Positions 8,694 through 19,301 of a stretch of DNA of 64,000 nt are shown here, piece after piece (within the stretch, counting starts at the first letter, position 1; each line of letters opens with the position of its first letter). The notes under the pieces are model-generated. The model worked only from the letters and a program-made list of their open reading frames with translations, was not told the DNA's origin and did no database searches. The translations under genes were made by a program, and so were the position numbers. The stretch spans positions 393,193-457,192 of the forward strand of contig NZ_AYKT01000001.1 in the NCBI RefSeq assembly GCF_000496575.1. The letters are read 5' to 3'. This DNA comes from Geobacillus thermodenitrificans subsp. thermodenitrificans DSM 465 (GTDB lineage: Bacteria; Bacillota; Bacilli; Bacillales; Anoxybacillaceae).

Positions 8694-10028
8694 ATGGCAA
8701 AATATACGCGCGAAGACATTATGCGCATCGTCAAAGAAGAAAACGTCAAGTACATTCGCCTGCAATTCACCGATATTTTGGGTACGATCAAAAACGTCGA
8801 AATTCCGATCAGTCAGCTTGAGAAGGCGCTTAACAATAAAATGATGTTTGACGGATCATCGATCGAGGGATTTGTCCGCATCGAAGAATCGGACATGTAT
8901 TTATACCCTGATTTAGATACATTTGTCATCTTTCCGTGGACCGCGGAAAAAGGGAAAGTCGCCCGCTTTATTTGTGACATTTACAATGCGGATGGCACAC
9001 CGTTTGAAGGCTGCCCGCGCTACAATTTAAAACGCGTGCTGAAGGAAATGGAAGCGCTCGGCTTTACGGCGTTCAACTTAGGGGCGGAGCCGGAATTTTT
9101 CCTCTTTAAGCTCGATGAAAATGGGCGTCCGACGATGGAATTGAATGACCGCGGCGGCTATTTCGATTTGGCGCCGACCGACTTGGGAGAAAACTGCCGG
9201 CGCGACATCGTGCTTGAGCTTGAGGAAATGGGGTTTGAAATTGAAGCATCGCACCACGAAGTCGCCCCGGGGCAGCACGAGATCGATTTTAAATATGCCC
9301 ATGCTATTAAAGCATGCGACGACATTCAAACGTTTAAGCTTGTCGTCAAGACGATCGCTCGCAAACATGGGCTGCACGCGACGTTTATGCCGAAGCCGAT
9401 TTTCGGCATTAACGGTTCGGGAATGCACTGCAACTTATCGTTGTTCCGCAATAACGAAAACGCCTTTTTTGATCCGAACAGCGATTTGCAGTTGAGCGAT
9501 ACGGCGCGGCAGTTTATCGCCGGTGTGCTGAAACATGCGCCAAACTTTACGGCGGTGACGAACCCGACGGTCAACTCGTATAAGCGGCTTGTTCCAGGCT
9601 ATGAGGCTCCATGTTATGTTGCTTGGTCGGCGCACAACCGCAGCCCGCTCATCCGTATTCCGTCTTCGCGCGGCATGAGCACCCGCATTGAAGTGCGCAG
9701 TGTCGACCCGGCGGCGAACCCGTACTTGGCGATGGCCGTGCTGTTGGCGGCTGGGCTTGACGGTATTCGCAACAAGCTCACTCCTCCGGCGCCGGTTGAC
9801 CGAAATATTTACGTCATGACAAAAGAAGAACGGCTTGAAGAAGGGATTGTCGATTTGCCGGCGACGCTGATCGAAGCGCTCGACAATTTAAAATCGGATG
9901 AGGTGATCATCCAAGCGCTTGGCAAACATTTATTCGAGCATTTCGTCGAAGCGAAAGAAATCGAGTGGGATATGTATCGGACAACGGTCCATCAATGGGA
10001 ATTGAACCAATATATGGAGCTGTACTAA
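8694..10028 (+). CDS. glnA: Glutamine synthetase, type I-alpha
   Basis: 444 aa, dodecameric GSI-alpha. Visible: the N-terminal beta-grasp with [34 protein letters not shown] (with the arginine used in feedback inhibition of Bacillus enzymes), the ammonium/ATP segment [21 protein letters not shown], and RIPSSRG. It makes glutamine from glutamate, ammonia and ATP; when feedback-inhibited it binds GlnR and TnrA. The start at 8694 has GGGGAGGAG upstream; the longer frame is not used. Co-transcribed with glnR (39-bp gap). Confidence 0.97.
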   Translation: MAKYTREDIMRIVKEENVKYIRLQFTDILGTIKNVEIPISQLEKALNNKMMFDGSSIEGFVRIEESDMYLYPDLDTFVIFPWTAEKGKVARFICDIYNADGTPFEGCPRYNLKRVLKEMEALGFTAFNLGAEPEFFLFKLDENGRPTMELNDRGGYFDLAPTDLGENCRRDIVLELEEMGFEIEASHHEVAPGQHEIDFKYAHAIKACDDIQTFKLVVKTIARKHGLHATFMPKPIFGINGSGMHCNLSLFRNNENAFFDPNSDLQLSDTARQFIAGVLKHAPNFTAVTNPTVNSYKRLVPGYEAPCYVAWSAHNRSPLIRIPSSRGMSTRIEVRSVDPAANPYLAMAVLLAAGLDGIRNKLTPPAPVDRNIYVMTKEERLEEGIVDLPATLIEALDNLKSDEVIIQALGKHLFEHFVEAKEIEWDMYRTTVHQWELNQYMELY

Positions 10029-10032
10029 TCAT

Positions 10033-10063
10033 AAAAGCTGCCCCGACAAACGGGGCAGCTTTT
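10033..10063. terminator. Bidirectional terminator between glnA and lexA
   Basis: AAAAGCTGCCCCG and CGGGGCAGCTTTT form a symmetrical hairpin with A and T tracts on both sides, serving the convergent glnA and lexA transcripts. Confidence 0.88.
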
Positions 10064-10091
10064 GTTATGGAGCACGGCGCTGAACGGACTT

Positions 10092-10715
10092 TTAGTTGAT
10101 CAGACGATAGACGCCAATCACTTTACCGAGAATCGTGCAGTCACGGACGATGATCGGTTCGAGATGGACGTTTTCCGGCTGCAGGCGGATATGGTCTTTT
10201 TCTTTGAAAAATCGTTTCACCGTTGCTTCGTTTTCCTCCGTCATGGCAACGACGATGTCACCGTTGTTAGCGGACGACTGCTGGCGGACGATCACGTAGT
10301 CGCCGTCCAAAATGCCGGCCTCGATCATGCTGTCGCCCATCACTTCAAGCATAAACAGCTGTTCTTCGCCGGCAGCAAGCCGTTTCGGCAGCGGGAAATA
10401 GTCCTCAATATTTTCAACGGCGGTGATCGGCTGGCCGGCTGTCACCTTGCCGATCATCGGCACGGAAATGACCTCCTCTTTTTCCCTTTCTTTTGTCAGA
10501 TCGCTGTCCAAAATTTCAATGGCGCGCGGCTTCGTTGGGTCGCGACGGATGTACCCTTTGCTTTCTAGACGCGCAAGGTGGCCGTGGACGGTTGAACTCG
10601 ATGCCAAACCGACTGCTTCCCCGATTTCCCTTACCGACGGAGGATAGCCTTTCGTTTTCACTTCTTGCTTGATAAACTCTAAAATTTGTTGCTGCCGTTT
10701 GGACAGTTTCGTCAT
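10092..10715 (-). CDS. lexA: SOS repressor LexA
   Basis: 207 aa. N-terminal winged HTH ([25 protein letters not shown]), self-cleavage site Ala-Gly in [10 protein letters not shown], nucleophile Ser in GDSMIEAG, and the catalytic Lys in EATVKRFF. LexA represses DNA-damage genes until RecA filaments trigger autocleavage. It is divergent from yneA, with LexA boxes in the shared promoter region, and ends at the bidirectional terminator. Confidence 0.97.
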   Translation of the reverse strand: MTKLSKRQQQILEFIKQEVKTKGYPPSVREIGEAVGLASSSTVHGHLARLESKGYIRRDPTKPRAIEILDSDLTKEREKEEVISVPMIGKVTAGQPITAVENIEDYFPLPKRLAAGEEQLFMLEVMGDSMIEAGILDGDYVIVRQQSSANNGDIVVAMTEENEATVKRFFKEKDHIRLQPENVHLEPIIVRDCTILGKVIGVYRLIN

Positions 10716-10751
10716 CCTTTTTCACACCCTCTTGCCACATCATTTGTTTTC

Positions 10752-10829
10752 ATTATAGCACGGGCGAAATGGAAAAACAAACATAAGTTCGAGTTTTTAT
10801 TGACGAGAACAAACGTTCTTGATTATAAT
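10752..10829. promoter_or_regulatory. Divergent lexA/yneA promoter region with two LexA boxes
   Basis: Box 1, CAAACATAAGTTCG (10778-10791), differs by a few bases from CGAAC-N4-GTTCG and overlaps the lexA -35 (minus strand TTGTTT, 10775-10780; -10 TATAAT, 10752-10757, spacer 17). Box 2, AGAACAAACGTTCT (10806-10819), lies between the yneA -35 TTGACG (10800-10805) and -10 TATAAT (10824-10829). LexA binding would block both promoters. Confidence 0.85.
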
Positions 10830-10872
10830 GAAAGAAAAGGCGAACACACATTCTAGAAAAAGGGTGGGGGAA

Positions 10873-11178
10873 ATGAAGAAAACGTTGCTGCATTACCTCA
10901 TTTTTTCGTGTTTGCTCGCACTCGTCTTGGTAGGATTCGTCTACGCCAGCAGCCCGATTGACAAAAAACAATACATGACGGTAACGGTCGCCTCCGGCGA
11001 TACGCTTTGGGGGCTCGCGAAGCAATACGAGCCGGCGCACGGCTTGTCGCCGGACGAATTTATTCGTTGGGTGGTCGATGTCAATCGTTTGCCGAGCTCG
11101 CGCCTCACCGCCGGTGAACAAATCGTCATCCCTGTGTTAAAATCAAAGCAGGACGGCTCATTGGCCGTCAAGCGGTGA
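10873..11178 (+). CDS. yneA: SOS cell-division suppressor YneA
   Basis: 101 aa. One N-terminal membrane helix ([20 protein letters not shown]) followed by an extracytoplasmic LysM domain ([17 protein letters not shown]). In B. subtilis YneA is made under SOS control and delays septation after DNA damage. Position opposite lexA, LexA box in the promoter, length and topology all match. The start at 10873 follows GGTGGGGG; the track-length frame extending 18 codons upstream lacks a better RBS. Confidence 0.92.
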   Translation: MKKTLLHYLIFSCLLALVLVGFVYASSPIDKKQYMTVTVASGDTLWGLAKQYEPAHGLSPDEFIRWVVDVNRLPSSRLTAGEQIVIPVLKSKQDGSLAVKR

Positions 11179-11181
11179 TAG

Positions 11182-11850
<669 letters not shown>

Positions 11851-11983
11851 CTGCGTGTTGTCCTTGGCTCTGAAGGTGCGGATCGGCAAAGAAAGAAGGT
11901 CAAGATGTCATCGTTGCCATCTCCCCGTGTCATCGGATAAGATAAAACAGAACGATAATATGGTAGATAGGAGAAGATGCTCA

Positions 11984-12214
11984 ATGCTTGCCAAACATAA
12001 ATTGGCCCGCATCAATGAGCTGGCCAAAAAGGCAAAAACGGTCGGCTTGTCGCCGGAAGAAGTGATGGAGCAGGCAAAGCTGCGCCGCGAATACATTCAG
12101 GCGTTTCGCAAAGCGATGACCGATATGCTTCACACGGTGAAGGTCATCGACCCGAACGGCAATGACGTGACGCCTAAAAAATTAAAGGAAAGCCAGCGCC
12201 ATCGCCTCCATTAA
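11984..12214 (+). CDS. ynzC: DUF896 family protein YnzC
   Basis: 76 aa, short helical protein (LARINELAKKAKTVGLSPEE...). The C-terminal half, with VIDPNGNDVTPKKLK, is typical of DUF896 (UPF0291). The B. subtilis homologue is the last gene of the SOS-induced yneA operon; function unknown. RBS TAGGAGA is 7 bases before the ATG. Confidence 0.92.
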   Translation: MLAKHKLARINELAKKAKTVGLSPEEVMEQAKLRREYIQAFRKAMTDMLHTVKVIDPNGNDVTPKKLKESQRHRLH

Positions 12215-12266
12215 CCGGCAGTTAAGAAAGGCGAAGGCTCCTTGTTTTTTGACAGCGAAAATAACG

Positions 12267-12296
12267 TTGTACAAAGAAGTCAATTTTCTATATGAT
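12267..12296 (+). promoter_or_regulatory. Likely tkt promoter
   Basis: TTGTAC (12267-12272), 18-bp spacer, TATGAT (12291-12296), about 38 bp before the tkt start. Confidence 0.55.
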
Positions 12297-12333
12297 AGTA
12301 AATGACACCATATTGACGAAGGGGAGGAAAATG

Positions 12334-14340
12334 ATGGCGCATTCGATTGAACAACTAGCGATTACGACGATTCGAACGCTGTCGATTGACGCGATCGAAA
12401 AGGCGAAATCCGGGCATCCGGGCATGCCGATGGGCGCGGCACCGATGGCGTACACCCTTTGGACGAAATTCATGAATCATAATCCGGCGAATCCAAACTG
12501 GTTCAACCGCGACCGGTTTGTCTTGTCAGCTGGGCACGGGTCGATGCTGCTTTACAGCCTGCTTCATTTAAGCGGCTACGACGTATCGATGGACGACTTG
12601 AAACAGTTCCGCCAATGGGGAAGCAAAACGCCAGGGCATCCGGAATACGGCCATACGCCGGGAGTGGAAGCGACGACCGGCCCGCTCGGCCAAGGAATTG
12701 CGATGGCAGTCGGTATGGCGATGGCTGAGCGGCATTTGGCGGCTACATACAATCGTGACGGGTTTGACATGATCGACCATTATACGTACGCGATTTGCGG
12801 CGATGGTGATTTAATGGAAGGAGTGGCGAGCGAAGCTGCATCACTCGCTGGTCATTTGCAGTTGGGCCGCTTGATCGTTCTGTATGATTCGAACGACATT
12901 TCCCTGGACGGAGAGCTTAACCTATCGTTCTCGGAAAACGTCGCTCAACGGTTCCAAGCGTACGGTTGGCAATATTTGCGCGTCGAAGATGGCAACAACA
13001 TCGAGGAAATCGCCAAAGCGCTTGAAGAGGCGCGGGCTGACCTCAACCGGCCGACGCTCATTGAAGTGAAAACGACGATCGGCTACGGCTCGCCGACGAA
13101 AGCAGGCACATCGAGTGTTCACGGCGCTCCGCTCGGTGCAGAAGAGGCGAAATTGACAAAAGAAGCGTATCGCTGGACGTTTGCCGAAGATTTCTATGTG
13201 CCGGAAGAAGTGTATGCCCATTTCCGGGAAACGGTACAAGAAGTCGGGGCGAAAAAAGAAGCCGAATGGAATGAACGATTGGCCGCTTACGAGCAGGCGT
13301 ATCCAGAATTGGCCGCCCAGCTGAAGCAGGCGATCGAAGGGAAACTTCCAGACGGTTGGGAAGCTGCGCTGCCGGTGTACGAAGCTGGAAAAAGTTTGGC
13401 GACCCGGTCGTCGTCCGGGGAAGTCATCAACGCCATTGCCAAAGCGGTGCCGCAGTTGTTGGGCGGTTCAGCGGACTTGGCAAGCTCGAACAAAACGCTT
13501 ATTAAAGAAGGCGGCAATTTCTTGCCGGGCAGCTATGAAGGGCGCAACATTTGGTTTGGTGTGCGCGAATTTGCCATGGGAGCGGCGTTAAACGGCATGG
13601 CGCTCCATGGTGGGGTGAAAGTGTTTGGTGGCACGTTCTTCGTGTTCTCCGACTATTTGCGTCCGGCGATTCGATTAGCAGCGCTCATGGGGCTGCCGGT
13701 TACCTATGTTTTGACGCATGACAGCGTTGCTGTCGGTGAAGACGGCCCGACGCACGAGCCGATTGAACAGCTCGCTTCCTTAAGAGCGATGCCGAATTTG
13801 TCAGTCATCCGACCGGCTGACGCGAACGAAACGGCGGCGGCATGGCGTCTGGCGGTTGAATCGACGGACAAGCCGACCGCGCTCGTTCTGACGCGTCAAA
13901 ACATACCGACGTTGCCGACAACGGCTGATTTGGCATATGAAGGCGTGAAAAAAGGTGCGTACGTCGTCTCGCCGGCGAAAAACGGTGCTCCGGAGGCGCT
14001 GCTTTTGGCAACCGGTTCGGAAGTCAGCTTGGCGGTGCAAGCACAAGAAGCGCTCGCTGCCGAAGGGATTCACGTCTCGGTCGTCAGCATGCCATCGTGG
14101 GATCGCTTTGAAGCGCAGCCAAAAGCGTACCGTGATGAAGTGATTCCGCCGGCGGTGACGAAGCGGCTGGCCATTGAAATGGGCGCCTCGCTCGGTTGGG
14201 AGCGCTATGTTGGTGCGGATGGCGACATTTTAGCCATCGATCGGTTTGGCGCCTCCGCTCCGGGAGAAAAAATTATGGCGGAATATGGCTTTACCGTCGA
14301 TAACGTCGTTCATCGCGTGAAAGCGTTGCTTGGCAAGTAA
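12334..14340 (+). CDS. tkt: Transketolase
   Basis: 668 aa. The thiamine diphosphate fold is complete: [30 protein letters not shown], the [13 protein letters not shown] diphosphate/Mg motif and DSNDISLDG in the N-terminal domain, the [19 protein letters not shown] glutamate region, then the [15 protein letters not shown] loop. It transfers two-carbon units between sugar phosphates in the pentose-phosphate pathway. ATG 12334 is chosen for its 6-base spacing to GGGGAGG; 12331 is an alternative. Confidence 0.97.
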   Translation: MAHSIEQLAITTIRTLSIDAIEKAKSGHPGMPMGAAPMAYTLWTKFMNHNPANPNWFNRDRFVLSAGHGSMLLYSLLHLSGYDVSMDDLKQFRQWGSKTPGHPEYGHTPGVEATTGPLGQGIAMAVGMAMAERHLAATYNRDGFDMIDHYTYAICGDGDLMEGVASEAASLAGHLQLGRLIVLYDSNDISLDGELNLSFSENVAQRFQAYGWQYLRVEDGNNIEEIAKALEEARADLNRPTLIEVKTTIGYGSPTKAGTSSVHGAPLGAEEAKLTKEAYRWTFAEDFYVPEEVYAHFRETVQEVGAKKEAEWNERLAAYEQAYPELAAQLKQAIEGKLPDGWEAALPVYEAGKSLATRSSSGEVINAIAKAVPQLLGGSADLASSNKTLIKEGGNFLPGSYEGRNIWFGVREFAMGAALNGMALHGGVKVFGGTFFVFSDYLRPAIRLAALMGLPVTYVLTHDSVAVGEDGPTHEPIEQLASLRAMPNLSVIRPADANETAAAWRLAVESTDKPTALVLTRQNIPTLPTTADLAYEGVKKGAYVVSPAKNGAPEALLLATGSEVSLAVQAQEALAAEGIHVSVVSMPSWDRFEAQPKAYRDEVIPPAVTKRLAIEMGASLGWERYVGADGDILAIDRFGASAPGEKIMAEYGFTVDNVVHRVKALLGK

Positions 14341-14360
14341 TTCAATGACCGTGAGAACAG

Positions 14361-14394
14361 GTTGCCCTTGTGCTGTTGCAAGGGCAACTTTTTT
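14361..14394 (+). terminator. Rho-independent terminator of tkt
   Basis: GTTGCCCTTG / CAAGGGCAAC stem followed by TTTTTT. Confidence 0.88.
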
Positions 14395-14430
14395 GCCCTA
14401 TTTGCGGCCGCTGGTCACTATAAACAAAAA

Positions 14431-14495
14431 TCGACAATGTTAGTGAAAAAAATTGCCGTTAATAGACATATTTTTCTCCCCTTCTTTTCTATAAT
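14431..14495 (+). promoter_or_regulatory. sirA promoter region with a possible Spo0A box
   Basis: -10 TATAAT at 14490-14495. TCGACA at 14431-14436 is the reverse complement of the 0A-box core TGTCGA and sits about 65 bp upstream of the expected start site. In B. subtilis yneE/sirA is directly activated by Spo0A~P. The box is a single imperfect match, so this is a suggestion. Confidence 0.45.
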
Positions 14496-14527
14496 AGAGA
14501 TAGATGAGATGAAATGGGGGATGGGGC

Positions 14528-14965
14528 ATGGTTCGGTATTGGATTTATTTATTAAATGACGAAGTGGCGGCGCACTATCGCCATCGGACGGAAAAAGTTG
14601 TCGAATTGCTTCGGGAACATCAATATGCCAAAGCGCCGTTAAAAACGATTTGCCGCAAACAAGTCGAATTTATTACCGAACGGTTGTCGTTTTCACGTCT
14701 TGAGTTAGGCTTAAAGCAATATTTTAGCGGGCATGTCGGCAAAAATTTAGAGCGCAACATGTTCATTTTGCGAAATGACGTCGGTGAGGAAGCGCTGCTT
14801 GTTGTGCAAAAGCGCCGCCTGCTCCTTGTTGCTGATAGCGCGTCGCTGGCGGCTGACATCGGACAGGCGCTCGCACAATTAGCGCCGTCGTTTTTGGCGG
14901 TTGCTGCTGATTTTGCCGACTACCATTGGTTATCTGCGCCGGCGCAAGGAAGAAAATTCGCGTAA
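14528..14965 (+). CDS. sirA: Sporulation inhibitor of replication SirA (YneE)
   Basis: 145 aa. The opening MVRYWIYLLNDEVAAHY and the position tkt-sirA-yneF agree with SirA, which binds DnaA domain I and blocks new rounds of replication when cells enter sporulation. The internal LELGLKQYFSGHVGKNLERNMF stretch fits the family. RBS GGGGGATGGGG just upstream. Confidence 0.88.
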   Translation: MVRYWIYLLNDEVAAHYRHRTEKVVELLREHQYAKAPLKTICRKQVEFITERLSFSRLELGLKQYFSGHVGKNLERNMFILRNDVGEEALLVVQKRRLLLVADSASLAADIGQALAQLAPSFLAVAADFADYHWLSAPAQGRKFA

Positions 14966-15053
14966 CGTGAAGATTTTTGTCGCGAAATATTGTCTAATGG
15001 CACATCGTTTAGTACACTGTTAGGGAGACAACAAGAAGGAGGAAAATCGCTGT

Positions 15054-15266
15054 ATGTGGGACACGATTCTCGTTGGTGTACTAGCGCTTATCGCTGGTAT
15101 GGCGCTCGGGTTTTTCATCGCCCGCAAAACGATGATCAATTATTTGAAAAAAAATCCACCGATCAATGAACAAATGATTCGCATGATGATGATGCAAATG
15201 GGCATGACCCCGTCGCAAAAGAAAATCAACCAAATGATGAAAATGATGAACAACCAGCTGAAATAA
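15054..15266 (+). CDS. yneF: YneF family membrane protein (UPF0154)
   Basis: 70 aa. One N-terminal membrane helix ([17 protein letters not shown]) followed by a basic, methionine-rich tail ([25 protein letters not shown]). Function unknown; conserved in Bacillaceae and often essential-looking in co-occurrence. RBS AAGGAGG. Ends at a clear terminator. Confidence 0.92.
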   Translation: MWDTILVGVLALIAGMALGFFIARKTMINYLKKNPPINEQMIRMMMMQMGMTPSQKKINQMMKMMNNQLK

Positions 15267-15273
15267 ACGAAAC

Positions 15274-15303
15274 AGACACTCGATCGAGAGTGTCTTTTTA
15301 TTT
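15274..15303 (+). terminator. Rho-independent terminator after yneF
   Basis: AGACACTC / GAGTGTCT stem followed by a T tract. Confidence 0.85.
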
Positions 15304-15391
15304 TAGAAAAATGTTCTTTCTAAATTTTCCTAGTTTTGCTACAATGGTATAGCGGTTGTTCATTAGCGAAAATGAAAGGGGGGATGGCCGC

Positions 15392-17131
15392 ATGAGCGTG
15401 TTCCGCGATTTGTTTTGGTTTTTTCGCCAAGAGAAAAAGGCGTATATCACCGGTATTCTATTACTCGTGATCGTTGCCTTTTTGGAAACGATCCCGCCGA
15501 AAGTGATCGGTATTTTAGTTGACCATATGAAAAACGGCACGATGACGAAAGAGGTGCTCATTCGTTGGATGGTTGCCCTTGCTGCCATCGCGGGGGCGCT
15601 CTATGTGCTCCGCTACGTTTGGCGTATTTGCATTTTCGGATCAGCCGTCAAGCTTGCCCGCCAGCTGCGCAACGAGCTGTACGCCCATTTTACGAAAATG
15701 GCGCCGTCGTTTTACCAGCGGAAGCGGATCGGTGATTTGATGGCCCATGCGACCAATGATTTGCAGGCGATTCAGCAAACGGCCGGAAGCGGCATTTTAA
15801 CGCTTGTTGATTCGTTGACGCTCGGCGGGGTTGTGCTGGCGACGATGGCGTTTTCGATCAGCTGGAAGCTGACGTTGATCAGCCTGCTGCCGCTGCCGGT
15901 GATGGCTATAGCGACAAGCCGCTATGGAACGATGCTTCACCGGCGATTTTTAACAGCGCAAGAAGCGTTTTCGGCGCTAAATGATAAAGTGCAAGAAAGC
16001 ATGAGCGGCGTCCGCGTCATCAAAGCGTTCGGCTATGAAGAAAAGGATGTCGAAGCGTTCCGCCGCCAATCGGAAGACGTCGTAGCGAAGAACATTGCGG
16101 TTGCTAAAGTGGATGCGCTCTTTGATCCGACGATCGGGTTGCTTGTTGGGCTGTCGTTTTTCCTCTCCGTTGCGTTCGGCAGTCAGATGGTCATTGCCGG
16201 CGAGTTGACAATCGGAGAGCTCGTGTCGTTTACGACGTATCTTGGCTTGCTCATTTGGCCAATGCTGGCGTTTGGCTGGCTGTTTAACATTGTCGAGCGC
16301 GGGCGCGCTTCATACGACCGCGTGCGGGCGCTGCTTGCCGAAGACGATGAAATCAAGGAAATGCCAGGCGCGCTTGCCGTTCCGCCGCAAGGGAGCATCG
16401 AGTATGATATCCGCCGGTTTGTCTATCCGGGCGAGACAAAACCGGCGCTTGTCGATGTTCGTTTCCGGCTTGAACGCGGGGCGACGCTCGGTGTCGTCGG
16501 CAAAACTGGATCCGGGAAAACGACGCTGCTGCGCCTATTGTTGCGCGAGTTTGACAACTATGATGGTGACATTCGCTTCGATAACCATGACATTCGACAC
16601 TATACGCTTTCTGCCTTGCGGATGGCGATCGGCTATGTGCCGCAAGACCATTTCCTTTTTTCCGCCTCTGTCCGCGACAATATCGCTTTTGCTAAGCCGG
16701 AGGCGAATGAGAAGGAAATTGTCAAAGCAGCAAAGCTGGCTGACATTCATGATGACATTCTCCAATTTCCGGACGGTTATGAGACGGTCATCGGTGAGCG
16801 CGGCGTCTCGCTGTCAGGGGGGCAAAAACAACGGCTGTCGATCGCCCGCGCCTTGCTCATGGAACCAGAGCTGCTCATTTTAGATGATGCGTTGTCGGCG
16901 GTCGATGCAAAAACAGAGGAACGGATTTTAACGACGCTGAAGCGCGAGAGACGTGGGAAAACGACGATTATTGCCGCTCATCGTTTAAGTGCGGTCGAAC
17001 ATGCTGATTGGATTCTTGTCCTTGATGGCGGCCGCGTCATACAAGCGGGGACGCACGAAGACTTGATGGCTGAAGACGGCTGGTATCGTGAAATGTATCG
17101 GCGCCAACAGCTTGAGGAGCTTATGGAATGA
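15392..17131 (+). CDS. ABC exporter half-transporter A (YheI-like), with non-canonical Walker B
   Basis: 579 aa. Six-helix transmembrane domain (residues about 15-310) fused to a nucleotide-binding domain. Walker A is GKTGSGKTT, signature LSGGQKQR is canonical, but Walker B ends ILDDALSAVD: the catalytic glutamate is replaced by aspartate. The next gene is a partner half-transporter with a complete Walker B and an altered signature, so the two form an asymmetric heterodimer like YheI/YheH or BmrCD. Likely multidrug or lipid export. ATG 15392 follows GGGGGG at good spacing; the longer frame is rejected. Confidence 0.92.
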   Translation: MSVFRDLFWFFRQEKKAYITGILLLVIVAFLETIPPKVIGILVDHMKNGTMTKEVLIRWMVALAAIAGALYVLRYVWRICIFGSAVKLARQLRNELYAHFTKMAPSFYQRKRIGDLMAHATNDLQAIQQTAGSGILTLVDSLTLGGVVLATMAFSISWKLTLISLLPLPVMAIATSRYGTMLHRRFLTAQEAFSALNDKVQESMSGVRVIKAFGYEEKDVEAFRRQSEDVVAKNIAVAKVDALFDPTIGLLVGLSFFLSVAFGSQMVIAGELTIGELVSFTTYLGLLIWPMLAFGWLFNIVERGRASYDRVRALLAEDDEIKEMPGALAVPPQGSIEYDIRRFVYPGETKPALVDVRFRLERGATLGVVGKTGSGKTTLLRLLLREFDNYDGDIRFDNHDIRHYTLSALRMAIGYVPQDHFLFSASVRDNIAFAKPEANEKEIVKAAKLADIHDDILQFPDGYETVIGERGVSLSGGQKQRLSIARALLMEPELLILDDALSAVDAKTEERILTTLKRERRGKTTIIAAHRLSAVEHADWILVLDGGRVIQAGTHEDLMAEDGWYREMYRRQQLEELME

Positions 17132-17150
17132 CATGGATAGGAGGGAGCGT

Positions 17151-18929
17151 ATGAACGAACAAATATTGACGTCCAAAGAGCAACGGCGCATCTTGTGGCG
17201 ATTGCTCGCTTATATGGGGCGATACAAAAAAGAAGCTGTGCTCGCTTTTGCGCTCCTTCTATTGGCGACCGCGGGGGAGTTGGCCGGCCCGTATTTAGTG
17301 AAAGTGTTTATCGACGACTATTTGATGCCGAATCATCTCGCTCCGGGCCCGGTGGCGGCGCTAGCTGTCGCCTATATCGGCGTGCTCGTCGGAAAAACGA
17401 TCGTCGGGTATTTCCAGCTGATCGGGTTTCAGAGGCTCGCTTTATATATTATCCAAGCGTTGCGGATGGACGTCTTTTCCAAGGTACACCGGCTCGGGAT
17501 GAGCTACTTTGACCGGACGCCGGGCGGAAGCATTGTCTCGCGGGTGACGAATGATACGGAAGCGATCAAAGACATGTTTATCAGCGTTTTAGCGGTGTTT
17601 GTGCAAAACGGTCTGTTTGTCATCGGCGTTTATATTGCTATGTTTTCACTCAACGCTCAGCTTGCGCTGTTTTGCCTGTTCATTATTCCGGCCATCGGAT
17701 TGATTATGAAAACATACCGCCGTTACAGTTCGGTATTTTACCAACAGATGCGTGAACGGCTGAGCGAGCTGAACGCCAAATTGAATGAATCGTTGCAAGG
17801 GATGGCCATCATACAAGCATTCCGCCAACAGCATCGCTTATACCAAGAGTTTGCCGCCGTGAATGAGGCGCATTACGAAGCGGGAATGAAAAACATTCGG
17901 CTTGACGGGCTGCTGCTCCGGCCGGCGCTCGATGTAGTCTATCTATTGTCGATCATGGCCGTGCTCAGCTTTTTCGGTATCTCGGCGCTTGAGAGTCCGG
18001 TCGAGATCGGAGTGCTGTACGCATTTGTCAACTATTTGGAACGTTTTTTTGAACCGGTGACGCAAATGATGATGCGGTTGTCGCTCTATCAGCAAGCGAT
18101 CGTTTCCGCTTCCCGTGTCTTTGCGCTCCTTGACCATGATGAAGAGGCGCCGTTCAATCCGGAACAAGCACCGTATACGATTGAGCGCGGAGAAATTGAG
18201 TTCCGCGATGTCAGTTTTTCATATGACGGCAAGCGTGATGTGCTAAAACGGTTGTCATTTACCATCCGTCCGGGGCAGACGGTGGCGTTTGTCGGCCATA
18301 CGGGCAGCGGTAAAAGCTCCATCATCAACTTGCTAATGCGGTTTTATGAATTTGATCGCGGCGACATTTTGCTTGACGGCCGGTCGATCCGCGATTATTC
18401 GCGCGCCGAGCTGCGGCGATGTTTCGGTCTCGTTTTGCAAGATCCGTTCTTGTTTTACGGAACAGTGAAAGAGAACATTCGCATGTATAACGAGCAATTA
18501 AGTGACGAGGAGATTGAGACTGCCGCTCGCCTCGTGCAGGCGGACGCGTTCATCCAACAGCTGCCCGGCGGCTATGACCATCTGCTCGCTGAGCGGGGAG
18601 CCACGTTATCGAGCGGGCAGCGCCAGCTTCTTTCGTTCGCTCGCACCATTGCTGCCAAACCGAAAATATTAGTTCTTGATGAGGCAACCGCTCATATTGA
18701 CACCGAAACGGAGGAGGCTATTCAAACGGCGCTCACGCAAATGCGAAAAGGGCGAACGATGATCGCTATTGCCCATCGTCTGTCGACGATTCAAGACGCC
18801 GACCAAATTTTTGTCCTCCACCGCGGTGAAATTGTGGAGCGTGGTACACATCAACAGCTGTTGGCACAAAAAGGGCTATACTACCAAATGTACTTATTGC
18901 AAAATGGGTTAGTCGACGCTCATGCATAA
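17151..18929 (+). CDS. ABC exporter half-transporter B (YheH-like), with degenerate signature
   Basis: 592 aa, membrane domain followed by nucleotide-binding domain. Walker A GHTGSGKSS and Walker B VLDEATAHID (with catalytic Glu) are intact; the signature reads LSSGQRQ, not LSGGQ. Together with half-transporter A this leaves one complete and one degenerate ATP site. It starts 19 bp after its partner with RBS AGGAGGG, so both are one operon. Cargo unknown. Confidence 0.92.
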   Translation: MNEQILTSKEQRRILWRLLAYMGRYKKEAVLAFALLLLATAGELAGPYLVKVFIDDYLMPNHLAPGPVAALAVAYIGVLVGKTIVGYFQLIGFQRLALYIIQALRMDVFSKVHRLGMSYFDRTPGGSIVSRVTNDTEAIKDMFISVLAVFVQNGLFVIGVYIAMFSLNAQLALFCLFIIPAIGLIMKTYRRYSSVFYQQMRERLSELNAKLNESLQGMAIIQAFRQQHRLYQEFAAVNEAHYEAGMKNIRLDGLLLRPALDVVYLLSIMAVLSFFGISALESPVEIGVLYAFVNYLERFFEPVTQMMMRLSLYQQAIVSASRVFALLDHDEEAPFNPEQAPYTIERGEIEFRDVSFSYDGKRDVLKRLSFTIRPGQTVAFVGHTGSGKSSIINLLMRFYEFDRGDILLDGRSIRDYSRAELRRCFGLVLQDPFLFYGTVKENIRMYNEQLSDEEIETAARLVQADAFIQQLPGGYDHLLAERGATLSSGQRQLLSFARTIAAKPKILVLDEATAHIDTETEEAIQTALTQMRKGRTMIAIAHRLSTIQDADQIFVLHRGEIVERGTHQQLLAQKGLYYQMYLLQNGLVDAHA

Positions 18930-18934
18930 AGAAA

Positions 18935-18975
18935 AAAGCGCCTTTTCTCGCTTAGCGGGAGGCGCTTTGTTTTTG
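18935..18975. terminator. Bidirectional terminator between ABC operon and Spo0E-like gene
   Basis: AAAGCGCC (18935-18942) and GGCGCTTT (18961-18968) pair, with A tract on the left and T-rich tail on the right. The stem overlaps the stop codon of the minus-strand gene. Confidence 0.8.
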
Positions 18976-19131
18976 TTGTTTCCCTTGTTCACGCTGATAG
19001 GCGTTCAGCAGCGTATCGAGCTCTCTGCTCACTTTCATCGCTGCTGCGGAGTTTAATCCAGTCTTCGCTACGGTGTCGACAAGTTCCATTCGTTTCTGTT
19101 CAATCAAGATTAAAAGATTACGTTTCGGCAC
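18952..19131 (-). CDS. Spo0E-like sporulation regulatory phosphatase (59 aa)
   Basis: A short minus-strand gene below usual length cut-offs. The 59-residue product contains LLILIEQKRMELVDTVAKTG, followed after LNSAAAMKVS by RELDTLLNAYQ: the two-helix pattern of Spo0E family aspartyl-phosphate phosphatases, including the SxELD motif (here SRELD) that acts on Spo0A~P. The start is taken as GTG at 19131, with AAAAGGA about 10 bases upstream; no ATG is available before an in-frame stop. Function in sporulation timing is inferred from the family. Confidence 0.8.
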   Translation of the reverse strand: MPKRNLLILIEQKRMELVDTVAKTGLNSAAAMKVSRELDTLLNAYQREQGKQQKQSASR

Positions 19132-19301
19132 GAATAAACCGTCCTTTTCATCAATGTGGTGTATAGTATTTTATACTATTTTACCAATGAATGCAAAAAT
19201 GGAAAATAGAAAAATTGACCAATGAAAACGAGAAATACGTTACGGAAAAGCGGATTTTTGCTAAAATAAAAGTAAAAAATGAGGCAGGGGCTGATTTAGT
19301 G

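Noticed and set aside
10062..10568. 168-aa plus-strand frame opposite lexA
   Set aside because: Antisense to the clearly coding lexA gene; no RBS or family resemblance.
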